Assembly: GCF_024721585.1 (NCBI RefSeq)
Contig: NZ_CP102629.1
Coordinates: 1,746,501-1,810,500, forward strand
Direction: 5' to 3'
DNA: 64,000 bases
Source of the DNA: Sphingomicrobium aestuariivivum
GTDB taxonomy: Bacteria > Pseudomonadota > Alphaproteobacteria > Sphingomonadales > Sphingomonadaceae
The notes under the pieces were generated by a model, which searched no databases, was not told where the DNA came from, and worked only from the letters and a program-made list of their open reading frames with translations. The stretch's first letter is position 1, and every line of letters starts with the position of its first letter. Positions 1 through 11,150 of this stretch are shown piece after piece. Position numbers and translations under genes: made by a program.

Positions 1-869
1 TAGGTCTTTTCCAGATATTCGATGATCTTGCCCGCGACGTCGATCTCGGTCGACTTCTCGAGGCCTTCGAGACCGGGCGAGGAATTCACTTCCATCACCA
101 CGGGGCCCTGGTTGCCGCGCAGGATGTCGACGCCGCACACGCGCAGGCCCATCGTCTTGGCGGCCAGCGTGGCGGTCTTGCGCTCGATCGCGGTGATCTT
201 GACCGGCTCGGCCGAACCGCCGCGGTGGAGGTTGGAACGGAAGTCGCCTTCCTTGCCGGTGCGCTTCATCGCGGCGACGACCTTGTCGCCGATGACGAAG
301 CAGCGGATGTCCGAGCCGCCGGCTTCCTTGATGAACTGCTGGGTGAGGATGTTGGTGCCCACGCCCGCGAAGGCCTGGATGATCGATTCGGCGGCCTTCT
401 GCGTCTCGCCGAGCACCACGCCGATCCCCTGCGTGCCCTCGAGCAGCTTGACGACGACGGGCGCGCCGCCCGCCATCTCGATGATTTCCTCGGCGCGGCT
501 GGTCTGGTGCGCGAAGACGGTGACGGGCAGGCCGACGCCCTTGCGCGCGAGGAGCTGCATCGAGCGCAGCTTGTCGCGACTGCGGCTGATGGCGACGCTC
601 TCGTTCAAGGGAAAGACGCCCATCATCTCGAACTGGCGCAGGACGGCCGTGCCGTAAAAGGTGACGCTCGCGCCAATGCGCGGGATGACCGCGTCATATT
701 TGGGCAGGTCCTCGCCCTTGTAGCGGATCGTCGGGCGGTTGGAGGTGATGTTGATGTAGCATCGCAGGTGGTCGATCACGTCGATCTGGTGGCCGCGTTC
801 CTCCGCCGCCGCGACGAGCCGCTTGTGCGAGTAGAGGTTGGCGTTGCGGCACAGCAGTGCGATTCTCAT
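1..869 (-). CDS. rimK: Ribosomal protein S6--L-glutamate ligase RimK (3' end at window edge)
   Basis: ATP-grasp ligase; the family adds glutamate residues to the C-terminus of ribosomal protein S6 in the cytoplasm. The start is ATG at 869, followed by [18 protein letters not shown]. The ATP-grasp core shows [17 protein letters not shown] and, near the end, [15 protein letters not shown] with the metal-binding Glu and Asn. 289 codons are present and the next codon begins TA at the window edge, so the protein may stop there or continue briefly. E. coli RimK is about 300 residues. The start overlaps the stop of the upstream zinc protease by 4 bases (ATGA), so the two are probably translationally coupled. 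Confidence 0.93.
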   Translation of the reverse strand, partial: MRIALLCRNANLYSHKRLVAAAEERGHQIDVIDHLRCYINITSNRPTIRYKGEDLPKYDAVIPRIGASVTFYGTAVLRQFEMMGVFPLNESVAISRSRDKLRSMQLLARKGVGLPVTVFAHQTSRAEEIIEMAGGAPVVVKLLEGTQGIGVVLGETQKAAESIIQAFAGVGTNILTQQFIKEAGGSDIRCFVIGDKVVAAMKRTGKEGDFRSNLHRGGSAEPVKITAIERKTATLAAKTMGLRVCGVDILRGNQGPVVMEVNSSPGLEGLEKSTEIDVAGKIIEYLEKT

Positions 870-1315
870 GCGGGGACCCCCTTGGGCGGCTTGTTACGAG
901 TGACGAATGATTGTGCCGGATCAACGAGCCAGCGTCCATTGAGTGCCTGGCGGCCGATCAGCATGCGGAAACCCATCGAGTCGCGGTTGGTCAGCGTCAA
1001 TTCGATCGGATAGGTCGCATCGCCCATTTCGAGGTCGACGGCAATGACGAAGCGGCGCTGCTTCATGCCGTTGGAGGAGGTGATGACGCGGGTGTCGAGG
1101 AGCGGGCATTCGCAGGCGATTTCCTCGCTGTCGTTGCGCTGCTCGGGATGGAGGTTGAAGCGCACGTGCTCGACGCCGTCCTTTTTGAAATGATGGACGT
1201 CCCAGGCGTGGATCGCGCTGGTCTTGGCGCCGGTGTCGATCTTGGCCTTGATGGCGCGCACGCCGAGGCCGGGAAGGGCGACCCATTCGCGCCAGCCCAC
1301 AATCGGTCGATCCAT
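866..1315 (-). CDS. RimK-associated ATP-dependent zinc protease family protein (retropepsin-like)
   Basis: A 149-residue protein of the putative ATP-dependent zinc protease family (Pfam PF05618), a retropepsin-like fold often encoded beside rimK. The aspartic-protease-like motif [12 protein letters not shown] lies at residues 26-37, and the C-terminal part has the conserved RMLIGRQAL segment. The gene is the first of a two-gene unit with rimK (ATGA overlap at 866-869) and is divergent from fumC, whose start is 72 bases away. The biochemical role is not settled for the family; a link to RimK-dependent modification is inferred from the neighbourhood only. Confidence 0.88.
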   Translation of the reverse strand: MDRPIVGWREWVALPGLGVRAIKAKIDTGAKTSAIHAWDVHHFKKDGVEHVRFNLHPEQRNDSEEIACECPLLDTRVITSSNGMKQRRFVIAVDLEMGDATYPIELTLTNRDSMGFRMLIGRQALNGRWLVDPAQSFVTRNKPPKGVPA

Positions 1316-1386
1316 ATGCCTCGTCCCCTCGACAGTCGCCCCCCGCTTGGGCTAGCGCGCGCCCCAAAGTCAATTGGAGAGCGAAT

Positions 1387-2778
1387 ATGAGCGACATCCG
1401 CATCGAGAGCGACAGCATCGGCGACATCGAGGTGCCTGCTGCTGCCTATTGGGGCGCACAGACCCAGCGCAGCTTGCAGAACTTCCCCTTCTCGGAGCGC
1501 GAGCGCATGCCGATGGGGATCGTCAAGGCGCAGGCCATCGTCAAGCAGGCCGCCGCGCGGGTCAATCGCAAGCACGGGCTCGACGAGGACCTCGCCGATG
1601 CGATGGAAGATGCCGCCCAGTCGATCATCCAGGGCAAGCGCGATGGCGAATTCCCGCTGACCATCTGGCAGACGGGCTCGGGCACGCAGACCAACATGAA
1701 CGTCAATGAAGTGATCGCGGGCATCGCCAACGAGGCATTGAGCGGGCAGCGCGGCGGCAAGGAGCCGGTCCACCCCAACGATCACGTCAACAAGTCGCAG
1801 AGCTCGAACGACAGCTTCCCGACCGCGCTCCACGTCTCGGCGGTACTGGCGACCGAGAACGAGCTCTTCCCCGCGCTCGACCGACTGACCGCGAGCCTTG
1901 CCGCCAAGGCCAAGGAATTCGACCATATCGTCAAGATCGGCCGCACCCACACGCAGGACGCCACCCCGCTGACGCTGGGGCAGGAGTTCTCGGGCTATGT
2001 CGCGCAGCTGGTGAGCGCGCGCAAGCGCATCGAGGGGGCGATGAACGGGTCGCTGCGCAAGCTCGCCATCGGCGGCACCGCGGTCGGCACCGGCCTCAAC
2101 GCTCCCGAGGGCTGGGCCGGCGACATGGCCGCGGCGATCAGCGACATTGCCGGCACCAAGTTCGAAAGCGCCCCCAACAAGTTCGCCGAACTGGCCGCCA
2201 AGGACGGCATGGTCTTCTTCCACGGCGCGCTGAACAGCCTCGCGGCCGCCTTGAACAAGATCGCCAACGACATCCGCTTCCTCGGCTCGGGGCCGCGCTC
2301 GGGGCTGGGCGAACTCAACCTGCCCGCCAACGAGCCGGGTAGCTCGATCATGCCGGGCAAGGTGAACCCCACCCAGAACGAGATGCTGACGATGGTCGCC
2401 GCGCAGGTCATGGGCAACCAGACCGCGGTCACCGTGGGCGGGGCGCAGGGCCATTTCGAACTCAACGTCTTCATGCCGCTGATCGGATCGAACGTGCTGC
2501 GCTCGATCGAGCTGATGGCGACCGGCATGGTGAGCTTCGCCGAGCGTTGTGTCGACGGCATCGAGGCCAATGAAGAGCGCATCAAGGAACTGGTCGACCG
2601 CTCGCTGATGCTGGTGACCGCGCTGGCGCCGGTCATCGGCTATGACAATGCCGCGGCCATCGCCAAGCATGCGCACAAGAAGGGCCAGACCCTCAAGGAA
2701 GCCGGCCTCGAGCTCGGGCTGGTCGATGAGGAGACGTTCGACCGTGTCGTCCGGCCGGAGACGATGATCGGCCGTTAA
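1387..2778 (+). CDS. fumC: Class II fumarate hydratase FumC
   Basis: Iron-independent fumarase: reversible hydration of fumarate to malate in the TCA cycle, a cytoplasmic homotetramer. The length of 463 residues is normal for FumC. Visible motifs are the substrate-site segments [14 protein letters not shown] and [19 protein letters not shown], and the fumarase/aspartase signature [13 protein letters not shown] near residues 318-330. The gene stands alone, divergent from the zinc protease, and is followed 28 bases later by a good intrinsic terminator. Confidence 0.97.
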   Translation: MSDIRIESDSIGDIEVPAAAYWGAQTQRSLQNFPFSERERMPMGIVKAQAIVKQAAARVNRKHGLDEDLADAMEDAAQSIIQGKRDGEFPLTIWQTGSGTQTNMNVNEVIAGIANEALSGQRGGKEPVHPNDHVNKSQSSNDSFPTALHVSAVLATENELFPALDRLTASLAAKAKEFDHIVKIGRTHTQDATPLTLGQEFSGYVAQLVSARKRIEGAMNGSLRKLAIGGTAVGTGLNAPEGWAGDMAAAISDIAGTKFESAPNKFAELAAKDGMVFFHGALNSLAAALNKIANDIRFLGSGPRSGLGELNLPANEPGSSIMPGKVNPTQNEMLTMVAAQVMGNQTAVTVGGAQGHFELNVFMPLIGSNVLRSIELMATGMVSFAERCVDGIEANEERIKELVDRSLMLVTALAPVIGYDNAAAIAKHAHKKGQTLKEAGLELGLVDEETFDRVVRPETMIGR

Positions 2779-2806
2779 TCGGCGGTTTTCCGCCACCAAC
2801 TCCTTG

Positions 2807-2839
2807 AAAAGGGGCGTCGTTAACGCGGCGCCCCTTTTT
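2807..2839 (+). terminator. Rho-independent terminator after fumC
   Basis: A perfect 10-bp stem, AAAAGGGGCG (2807-2816) with CGCCCCTTTT (2829-2838), and a 12-base loop. The stem runs directly into a T tract. It lies 28 bases past the fumC stop. Confidence 0.85.
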
Positions 2840-2907
2840 GCTTTAACGACAGGGCGTTAGGTCCGGACGCCGAACCGCTCACCCTGTTCATTGAGCCGCC
2901 ACCCCCT

Positions 2908-2926
2908 TTTTGACACTGTGTCAAAA
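2908..2926. promoter_or_regulatory. 19-bp perfect palindrome upstream of the DUF4142 pair
   Basis: TTTTGACAC-T-GTGTCAAAA has two 9-base arms around one central base, ending 57 bases before the TTG start at 2984. It embeds a TTGACA -35-like hexamer. The size and position suit a dimeric repressor operator, but no regulator can be named. A GGAAC-N16-CGAA element starts two bases later, at 2928. Confidence 0.5.
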
Positions 2927-2983
2927 CGGAACAAACGGCGGGGTGGCGCGAACCACCTCGGCTAAACACGGGGTGGGGAAAAA

Positions 2984-3517
2984 TTGGTTAACCAGAAGTT
3001 TCTCGGGCTCACGGGCCTGATGCTCGCCAGCGCGTTCGCGCTCGACCTTGGTGCCACGCCGGCTTCGGCCGCCACGATGGCCAGTGCGGCGGCCGCTGCC
3101 AAGGCGACGAGCCCGCACCGCTATGTCGATGTCGCCGCGTCGGCCGCGCTCTACCAGGTCGAGGCCGCCAAGCTCGCCGAGCGCCGTGCGCGTTCCTCGA
3201 AGGTGAGGGCGCTGGCCAAGGCACAGAAGGATGTCGGCTATGGCATCGGCGGCCAGCTGAGCTGGGCGGGGCGCCGCGTCAACGCGCTGCCCGACAATGT
3301 GCTGACCGCCAAGCACCAGCGCATGCTCGATACGCTCGCGCGCTCGAGCAATTTCGATGCGACCTACCTCGCGCAGGCCAAGGCCCTCGTGCCCGAGATG
3401 CGCCAATTCCATGAGAGCTATGCGACGAGCGGCGGCTCGGCGACGCTGCGCCCCGTGGCCCAGTTCGGCGCCGCCAAGATGCGTGACCAGGAAGTCGCGC
3501 TCCAGCGCCTCAACTAG
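2984..3517 (+). CDS. DUF4142-type exported protein (first of a tandem pair)
   Basis: A 177-residue protein with a signal peptide (hydrophobic stretch FLGLTGLMLASAFAL, likely cut after ASA near residue 29) and a DUF4142-like helical domain, so probably periplasmic. The conserved block RRVNALPDNVLTA is shared with the next gene. The best start is TTG at 2984, with the purine-rich GGGTGGGGAA ending 3 bases upstream. No ATG precedes the signal peptide. Function is unknown; DUF4142 proteins are common in envelope and stress contexts, but no activity is established. A 19-bp palindrome lies just upstream. Confidence 0.75.
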   Translation: MVNQKFLGLTGLMLASAFALDLGATPASAATMASAAAAAKATSPHRYVDVAASAALYQVEAAKLAERRARSSKVRALAKAQKDVGYGIGGQLSWAGRRVNALPDNVLTAKHQRMLDTLARSSNFDATYLAQAKALVPEMRQFHESYATSGGSATLRPVAQFGAAKMRDQEVALQRLN

Positions 3518-3590
3518 GCGCCAATTCCCCGCCCCTTGCCCGCTCCCCCTGTTGGAGTAGGGTGTCGGAACGACAAGCAGGGGACGGGGC

Positions 3591-4127
3591 ATGAAGAAGT
3601 TTCTTGGCATCACGGCCGGCGCGATGGTGCTGGCGGGCTGTGCATCGAGCCAGCCGGCGGCCGCACCGGTCGCGGCGGCAGCCTCGCCCGCGGCCGCGGT
3701 CAATCCGGGGGTGATCCTCACCGCCGCGCGCTTCGTCGATGTCGCGGCATCGGCGGCGCTTTACGCCATCGAGGCCGCCAAGCTGGCCGAAACGCGCTCG
3801 GGAGACCGTGACGTGCGTGCGCTCGCGGCGATGCAGAAGGCCAATGGCGAGGGGATCGGCGGCCAGCTCAGCTATGCCGGCCGGCGCGTCAACGCGCTGC
3901 CCGACAATGTGCTGACCGCCCAGCACCGGGCGATGCTCGACGAATTGCGCTATGCGCGTGATTTCGACGCGACCTACCTGGCGCAGCAGCAACGGATGGT
4001 GCCGCTGATGCGCCAGTTCCACGAGCAATATGCACGGCAGGGCGATTCGCCCACGCTGCGTCCGGTGGCGGAATTCTCGGCGGAGAAGCTGGCAGCGCAG
4101 GAACGCGCACTCGGCCGCATCCGCTAG
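3591..4127 (+). CDS. DUF4142-type lipoprotein (second of a tandem pair)
   Basis: A 178-residue predicted lipoprotein. MKKFLGITAGAMVLAGCAS has a lipobox LAGC with the lipidated Cys at residue 17, then an Ala/Pro linker and the same DUF4142-like helical domain as the gene before it. The two share RRVNALPDNVLTA, identical at DNA level over 36 bases (3275-3310 and 3885-3920), so they arose by tandem duplication. One copy appears soluble in the periplasm and this one membrane-anchored. Its stop interlocks with that of the convergent small gene in a shared CTAG (4124-4127). Confidence 0.8.
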   Translation: MKKFLGITAGAMVLAGCASSQPAAAPVAAAASPAAAVNPGVILTAARFVDVAASAALYAIEAAKLAETRSGDRDVRALAAMQKANGEGIGGQLSYAGRRVNALPDNVLTAQHRAMLDELRYARDFDATYLAQQQRMVPLMRQFHEQYARQGDSPTLRPVAEFSAEKLAAQERALGRIR

Positions 4128-4297
4128 TCGTCGCTGTCTTCGGCACCGGCCCTTTCGGCCTTGGCGCGGGCGAGCGCCTCGTAAGCGAGCGCGAGATGGC
4201 CGGCGACGCGGGCCTCGCGGCCACCCGCCTTGTCGCATGCACGCACGCGGGCCTGTTCGGCCTGCGCCGCGAAATAGTCGCCGTCTTTCGGTGCCAT
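4124..4297 (-). CDS. Small hypothetical hydrophilic protein
   Basis: A 57-residue protein, start ATG at 4297 (a TTG at 4306 is possible), sequence MAPKDGDYFAAQAEQARVRA then an Ala-rich helix ending GAEDSDD. Third codon positions are strongly G/C as in neighbouring genes. The pattern DYF..QAEQ...A....REARVAGHLALAYEALA resembles small alphaproteobacterial helical proteins of unknown function. No good ribosome binding site is visible. It is convergent with the DUF4142 lipoprotein gene, sharing CTAG as interlocked stops. The function is not recognised. Confidence 0.5.
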   Translation of the reverse strand: MAPKDGDYFAAQAEQARVRACDKAGGREARVAGHLALAYEALARAKAERAGAEDSDD

Positions 4298-4320
4298 GCG
4301 GGCCAATATACAGGAGTGCG

Positions 4321-4365
4321 GGCTCGCGCCTAAGGGCGCGACTCGGGAGCCGGTCGCGCCGAGCC
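4321..4365. other. Hairpin-forming sequence in the acnA leader region
   Basis: GGCGCGAC (4335-4342) pairs perfectly with GTCGCGCC (4353-4360) across a 10-base loop, and GGCTCG (4321-4326) can pair outside it with CGAGCC (4360-4365). It lies between the divergent small gene and acnA, 139 bases before the acnA start. It could be an mRNA structure or a chance GC-rich hairpin. Confidence 0.35.
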
Positions 4366-4503
4366 TGCCCTTCGTCGAACGCTGACGGAGCTTTTGCGGC
4401 TTCCCACGCTTTGCCTCTTTGAAAAACAGGTGCTAGGGCGCGCGGCATATCGCGCGCACGACCGTTGCCGCGCACCACGGACACGAACCTCAAAGGAGCC
4501 TCC

Positions 4504-7179
<2,676 letters not shown>

Positions 7180-7181
7180 GC

Positions 7182-7601
7182 ATGACGATGTGGCGCCTCG
7201 CTCTTCCCTGCCTCCTCCTCGCCGCCTGCGGTGAGAGGGAGGGGGCGAGCGAGGCGTCCACCATCGCCGAAGCGCAGGTCGCGGCCTCTGTCGTGGCGCT
7301 GTCCGCGACGGAAGCGGCGGCGATGCGCGAGGCGCCCGAACCGCCGACCTTCATCGACGTGCGCACGCCCGAAGAATGGGCCGAGGGACATGTCGAGGGC
7401 GCACGGCTGATGCCGCTCGCCGACTTCGACCCCGCCGCCTTGGATGGCGAGAATGTCGTTCTCTACTGTCGTTCGGGGCGCCGTTCTGCGGAGGCCGCGA
7501 CTATGCTGGCCGAACATCGCGGCGAGAGTGTCGCGCATATGGACGGCGGCTTCATCGCCTGGGCGGACGCGGGCTATCCGACGGTTACGCCGGAGGGCTG
7601 A
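7182..7601 (+). CDS. Rhodanese-like domain lipoprotein
   Basis: A 139-residue predicted lipoprotein (lipobox LLAAC, Cys15) with one rhodanese domain, at about residues 45-135. The active-site loop CRSGRRS has its catalytic Cys at residue 96, and FIDVRTPEEWAEGHVEGA is the typical rhodanese N-terminal motif. It would act as a sulfurtransferase or thiol protein in the periplasm. It starts 2 bases after the acnA stop, so it is probably co-transcribed with acnA. Its 3' end overlaps the convergent ygfZ gene by 17 bases. An alternative start is ATG at 7188. Confidence 0.85.
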   Translation: MTMWRLALPCLLLAACGEREGASEASTIAEAQVAASVVALSATEAAAMREAPEPPTFIDVRTPEEWAEGHVEGARLMPLADFDPAALDGENVVLYCRSGRRSAEAATMLAEHRGESVAHMDGGFIAWADAGYPTVTPEG

Positions 7602-8289
7602 TCGCTTCTTCCAGCCAGTCGGGCAGGAGCGCCTTGTCCGGTACCGCGTCGATCCGCGCATGGACGACCGACAGCCCGGCTTCCGGATAGGAGGCGCGGG
7701 CTTTTTCGTGCATGCCTTCGACGACGAACAGGCGGCGATTGACCTTGGCGCGCCAGTTCATGCGTGCGGTATTTTCCTGTCCGACGAAACAGCCCTTGTT
7801 GAAGGCGACCCCGTTGAGCTCGCCCGCATTGCATTCGAGCCAGAGGAGATCGCCGAGTTCGGGCTGGCCCTCGCAGATGTTGAGGCGGAGGCGGTGCTCG
7901 CGATAACCGGTGGCGGGATCGGCCGCGGGGGCCAGCCAGCGGCGACCCATCGCGGGGTGGCGCGGATCGGCATGACCGTCGTCGCCATCGGGGCTCCAGT
8001 GCACGGCGAGGCTGTCGTCCTCCGCTATCTCGATCTTGCGGCGCAGACGATACATGGTGAGGCGTTTCGCCAGCGCCTCGGCCTCGTCCGCCGCGACATC
8101 GATGAGCATGTCCTCGCCATCGACCCACAGGAAGAAGTCGGCGATGGCCTTGCCCTGCGGGGTGAGGAGCGCGGCCCAGCTCGGGCCCTCGTCGGCGATG
8201 CGATTGGTGACGAGCTTGTCGAGAAACTCGCGCGGATGATCGCCCGAGAGGCGGAGGAGGGTGCGGTCGGTCAGGGTCGTTGCGGGCAT
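7585..8289 (-). CDS. ygfZ: YgfZ/GcvT-like folate-binding Fe-S cluster protein
   Basis: A 234-residue tetrahydrofolate-binding protein of the YgfZ family. E. coli YgfZ supports the activity of several Fe-S enzymes. The diagnostic motif KGCFVGQE is present with its conserved Cys at residue 167. The N-terminus shows the GcvT-like fold (LLRLSGDHPREFLDKLVTNR and LTPQGKAIADFFLW). It is convergent with the rhodanese gene and starts 42 bases from divergent pyrC. The neighbouring aconitase is a plausible client (inference). The gene symbol follows the E. coli name. Confidence 0.92.
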   Translation of the reverse strand: MPATTLTDRTLLRLSGDHPREFLDKLVTNRIADEGPSWAALLTPQGKAIADFFLWVDGEDMLIDVAADEAEALAKRLTMYRLRRKIEIAEDDSLAVHWSPDGDDGHADPRHPAMGRRWLAPAADPATGYREHRLRLNICEGQPELGDLLWLECNAGELNGVAFNKGCFVGQENTARMNWRAKVNRRLFVVEGMHEKARASYPEAGLSVVHARIDAVPDKALLPDWLEEAISPPA

Positions 8290-8330
8290 GGAGCTTGAGC
8301 TAGGTAGCGCCGGCTCCTAAGGCAAGCGCC

Positions 8331-9368
8331 ATGACCGAGACGATCACGATCCGCCGCCCCGACGACTGGCACCTCCACCTGCGCGATGGCGCGATGATGG
8401 AAGCGGTGCTGCCCTATACCGCACGCCAGTTCGCGCGCGCGATCGTGATGCCCAACCTTGCCCCGCCGGTGACCACCGCTGCCGCCGCTGCGGCCTATCG
8501 CGAACGCATCCTCGCGGCGCTGCCCGAGGGGATGGACTTCACCCCGCTGATGACCGCCTATCTCACCGACGATACGGATCCGGACGATCTGGCGGCGGGG
8601 TTCGAGCAGGGGATCTGGGTCGCGGCCAAGCTCTATCCGGCGGGCGCGACGACCAATTCGGCGAGCGGCGTGACCGACATCCGCAACATCGACCGCGTGG
8701 TCGAGCGGATGGAAAAGATCGGCATGCCCTTCCTCGCGCATGGCGAGGTGACCCATGACGAAGTGGACATCTTCGACCGCGAGGCGCGCTTCATCGAGGA
8801 GGTGGCGATCCCGCTCCTGAAGCGGCACGAGGGGCTGAAGTTCGTGTTCGAGCATATTACCACCCGCGATGCCGCGCAGTTCGTCGAGGCGGGCGATGCA
8901 CGGATCGCCGCGACAGTCACGCCGCAGCATCTCCAGATCAACCGCAACGCCATCTTCAAGGGCGGCATCAACCCGCATGCCTATTGCCTTCCGGTCGCCA
9001 AGCGCGAGGAGCATCGCCTCGCGGTGCGCAAGGCGGCGACGGGCGGCTCGGGCAAGTTCTTCCTCGGCACCGATTCGGCGCCGCATGCGAGAAGCGCCAA
9101 GGAAAGCGCCTGCGGCTGCGCGGGAATCTTCAATGCGCCCTTCGCGCTCGAGGCCTATGCCGAGGTGTTCGAGGAAGAGGGTGTGCTGGGTCGCCTCGAA
9201 GCCTTCGCCAGCCTCGACGGGCCGCGCTTATACGGCATGGCGCCCAATGAAGCGACGGTAACGCTGGAGAAGGTGGAGACCCGCGTGCCTGGCACGATCG
9301 ATGGCGGGACCGAGCCGGTCGTGCCCTACCGCGCCGGCGGCACGATGGGCTGGCGCCTAAAAGCCTAG
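8331..9368 (+). CDS. pyrC: Dihydroorotase PyrC (class II)
   Basis: Catalyses the third step of de novo pyrimidine synthesis, cyclising carbamoyl-aspartate to dihydroorotate. The 345-residue protein has the Zn-binding DWHLHLRDG near the N-terminus, the carboxylated-lysine region [13 protein letters not shown], zinc ligands in FLAHGEVT and FEHITTRDA, and the catalytic Asp in LGTDSAPHA. The length and order match the homodimeric E. coli-type PyrC. Its stop interlocks with that of the convergent Crp/Fnr gene through a shared CTAG at 9365-9368. Confidence 0.96.
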   Translation: MTETITIRRPDDWHLHLRDGAMMEAVLPYTARQFARAIVMPNLAPPVTTAAAAAAYRERILAALPEGMDFTPLMTAYLTDDTDPDDLAAGFEQGIWVAAKLYPAGATTNSASGVTDIRNIDRVVERMEKIGMPFLAHGEVTHDEVDIFDREARFIEEVAIPLLKRHEGLKFVFEHITTRDAAQFVEAGDARIAATVTPQHLQINRNAIFKGGINPHAYCLPVAKREEHRLAVRKAATGGSGKFFLGTDSAPHARSAKESACGCAGIFNAPFALEAYAEVFEEEGVLGRLEAFASLDGPRLYGMAPNEATVTLEKVETRVPGTIDGGTEPVVPYRAGGTMGWRLKA

Positions 9369-10129
9369 CGCTGGCAGCTGTCGATCCATCTGGACTCGGT
9401 ATCGCCGAGGACATGGTCGAAGTGGCGCTTGACCGAGGCGTAGCATTCGCAGGCGCGATGCTCGAGCTCGTCGCGGTCGGTCACGGTGACGATGCCGCGG
9501 CGATAATGGATCAGCCCTTCGTCCTGGAGCTGCTTGGCGACCGCATTGACGCTGGTCCGCTGGACCCCGAGCAGCGCGGCGAGCGCGCTCTGCGTCAAAG
9601 CCAGCTCGTCGCCGGCACGGTCCTGCGCGGTCAGTAGCCAGCGCGCGGCGCGCGCCTCGATCGGGTGAAAGGCGTTGCAGGCGACCGACTGCATGATCTG
9701 CGCGAGGAGGGCATCGGCATAGCGGCAGAAGAGGTCGCGGATGACGAGGCTGTCGCGCTTGGCCTTCTCGATGGCCTCCATCGGCACGGCGAGGACGCGG
9801 CCCGCCACCTGCACCTGCGCGCGCGTGTAGGCGGGCAGGTCGCCGCAGCTGACGATGCCGCCGATGGCGCCTTCCTGTCCAATGGTGGCGACCTCGACGC
9901 GCCTCCGGTCATCGACCTCGACGAGAAGCGAGACCATCATCGGCAGCATCGGGAAATAGGTCCGCTCGATGTTGCGGCCGCTCTCGAACAATACCTCGCC
10001 CGAGGCCAGGTCGATGGCCTCGCCCGCCTCCTCGATCGCCTCGCGCTGGGCGGCGGGGAGCATGTCGAGCAGGGCGTTGCCGGTCGAGGGCGTCTCCTCG
10101 GGGCTGGCGGGCGGCGGCGAATAAGGCAT
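9365..10129 (-). CDS. Crp/Fnr-family transcriptional regulator
   Basis: A 254-residue regulator. A cyclic-nucleotide-binding-like beta-barrel (about residues 35-150, with [11 protein letters not shown]) precedes a long dimer helix and a winged helix-turn-helix ([26 protein letters not shown], about residues 185-215). It lacks the four N-terminal Cys of Fnr, so it is unlikely to bind an oxygen-sensing Fe-S cluster. Several sphingomonad relatives act in light, stress or nitrogen responses, but the target here is unknown. It is convergent with pyrC and followed on the other strand by tRNA-Ser, 175 bases beyond its start. Confidence 0.9.
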   Translation of the reverse strand: MPYSPPPASPEETPSTGNALLDMLPAAQREAIEEAGEAIDLASGEVLFESGRNIERTYFPMLPMMVSLLVEVDDRRRVEVATIGQEGAIGGIVSCGDLPAYTRAQVQVAGRVLAVPMEAIEKAKRDSLVIRDLFCRYADALLAQIMQSVACNAFHPIEARAARWLLTAQDRAGDELALTQSALAALLGVQRTSVNAVAKQLQDEGLIHYRRGIVTVTDRDELEHRACECYASVKRHFDHVLGDTESRWIDSCQR

Positions 10130-10304
10130 GGGTCCCTCTCTTCATGCGCAAGGCTCCGCGCCCTCGAAAAGAGGTCGCGGTGGTCGGTTGGCCAACGGTT
10201 TGCCGAAGAAAAAAGGTCCGAGCGTCGATCACTGCCCGATCAACGGTTGAACTGCTGCGCGATCCTCGCTAGATGCGCCGCTCAGCCCCCGATTATCGGG
10301 ATGC

Positions 10305-10394
10305 GGAGACGTGGGTGAGTGGCTGAAACCAACGCTTTGCTAAAGCGTCATACGGGTAATCCCTGTATCGAGGGTTCGAATCCCTCCGTCTCCG
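10305..10394 (+). tRNA. tRNA-Ser (anticodon GCT)
   Basis: The acceptor stem GGAGACG (10305-10311) pairs with CGTCTCC (10387-10393), followed by discriminator G and an encoded CCA (10395-10397). The anticodon stem ACGCT/AGCGT encloses loop TTGCTAA with anticodon GCT, reading Ser codons AGC and AGU. A long variable arm (CATACGGGTAATCCCTGTAT region) and the T-loop GGTTCGAATCC are typical of a class II tRNA. The flanking gaps (10130-10304 and 10398-10515) hold no other gene that I can see. Confidence 0.97.
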
Positions 10395-10515
10395 CCATTT
10401 TCTTTCCTTCACGAACAGTGGCTTGATCGCCGGACGGCAGTGCGTCCGACGCGATAGGTCGTGCAACCGACATAGGGCTTTGACGTTCTAGGGGGCAGGA
10501 GGTGCGCTGCACGTC

Positions 10516-11076
10516 ATGTCCGACCTGCCCGTCGAATTGCACGACTATATCACCGGCTCTTCGCTGGCGCTGTCGGCGTCGCCGGTCGGGGTGGAAGATC
10601 ATCCGTTGCGGGCGGTCAGCGACGGCTTCTGCCATCTCACGGGGTTTGGGCGCGACAAGGTCATCGGCAGGAACTGTCGCTTCCTCCAGGGAGGCAAGCG
10701 CGAGCAGGAAGGGCTCGGCAAGCTGCGCGCCTTTCTCGCGAGCAAGGGACGGGGCATGTGCCGCGTCAACCTCGTCAATTTCCGCGCCGACGGCACCCCC
10801 TTCATCAACATGCTCACGCTGACCCGGATCTGCGACCATGACGGCAAGGACTGCTTCCTGTTCGGCAGCCAGTTCGACATTGGCCGTGCCGAGGTCGATG
10901 AGGCCGAGGAATTCGACGGGCAGTTCCGCGACGTGGCCGAGCGCGTGAAGAAGCGGCTCGATCCGCACAAGCTGTCGATGGTCGGCAGCGTCTCGGCGCT
11001 GGCCAATGCGGCGAGCGCGATCGCCGAGGCCAAGATGCTGGTCTCGCAGCTCGAGGGCGCCGACCGGCTCTACTGA
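10516..11076 (+). CDS. LOV-domain (PAS) blue-light photoreceptor-like protein
   Basis: A 186-residue protein with an N-terminal LOV/PAS domain (about residues 18-125). The motif GRNCRFLQG contains the Cys (residue 54) that forms the flavin-cysteinyl adduct in LOV proteins, and NFRADGTPFINMLTL is the matching FMN-side strand. A C-terminal helical region (about 125-186, KKRLDPHKLSMVGSVSALAN and following) has no recognisable output domain. It is a 'short LOV' or a protein signalling by interaction. It sits 74 bases before a giant HWE-family kinase in the same orientation, so the two probably form one light-responsive module (inference). Confidence 0.88.
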   Translation: MSDLPVELHDYITGSSLALSASPVGVEDHPLRAVSDGFCHLTGFGRDKVIGRNCRFLQGGKREQEGLGKLRAFLASKGRGMCRVNLVNFRADGTPFINMLTLTRICDHDGKDCFLFGSQFDIGRAEVDEAEEFDGQFRDVAERVKKRLDPHKLSMVGSVSALANAASAIAEAKMLVSQLEGADRLY

Positions 11077-11125
11077 CGCGACACCGGCTTTGGGGCAGGT
11101 GGATCCTTAGGGGCTTGGCGACAAC

Positions 11126-11141
11126 GATACGCCTGCGTATC
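11126..11141. promoter_or_regulatory. Inverted repeat just upstream of the CheB/CheR-kinase gene
   Basis: GATACGC-CT-GCGTATC, two perfect 7-base arms with a 2-base centre, ends 9 bases before ATG 11151. It would be an operator or a small leader hairpin overlapping the ribosome binding region. If translation began at TTG 11115 it would be coding, which is one reason to prefer ATG 11151. Confidence 0.4.
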
Positions 11142-11150
11142 AATGGCGCC

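Noticed and set aside
10220-10250. Possible Crp/Fnr binding site upstream of the Crp/Fnr gene
   Set aside because: GATCACTGCCCGATCAA lacks proper dyad symmetry compared with TTGAT-N4-ATCAA, so it was not reported as an operator.
10305-10397. tRNA-Ser as a possible integration site of a mobile element
   Set aside because: No integrase, direct repeat of the tRNA 3' end or foreign-looking block was found beside it.
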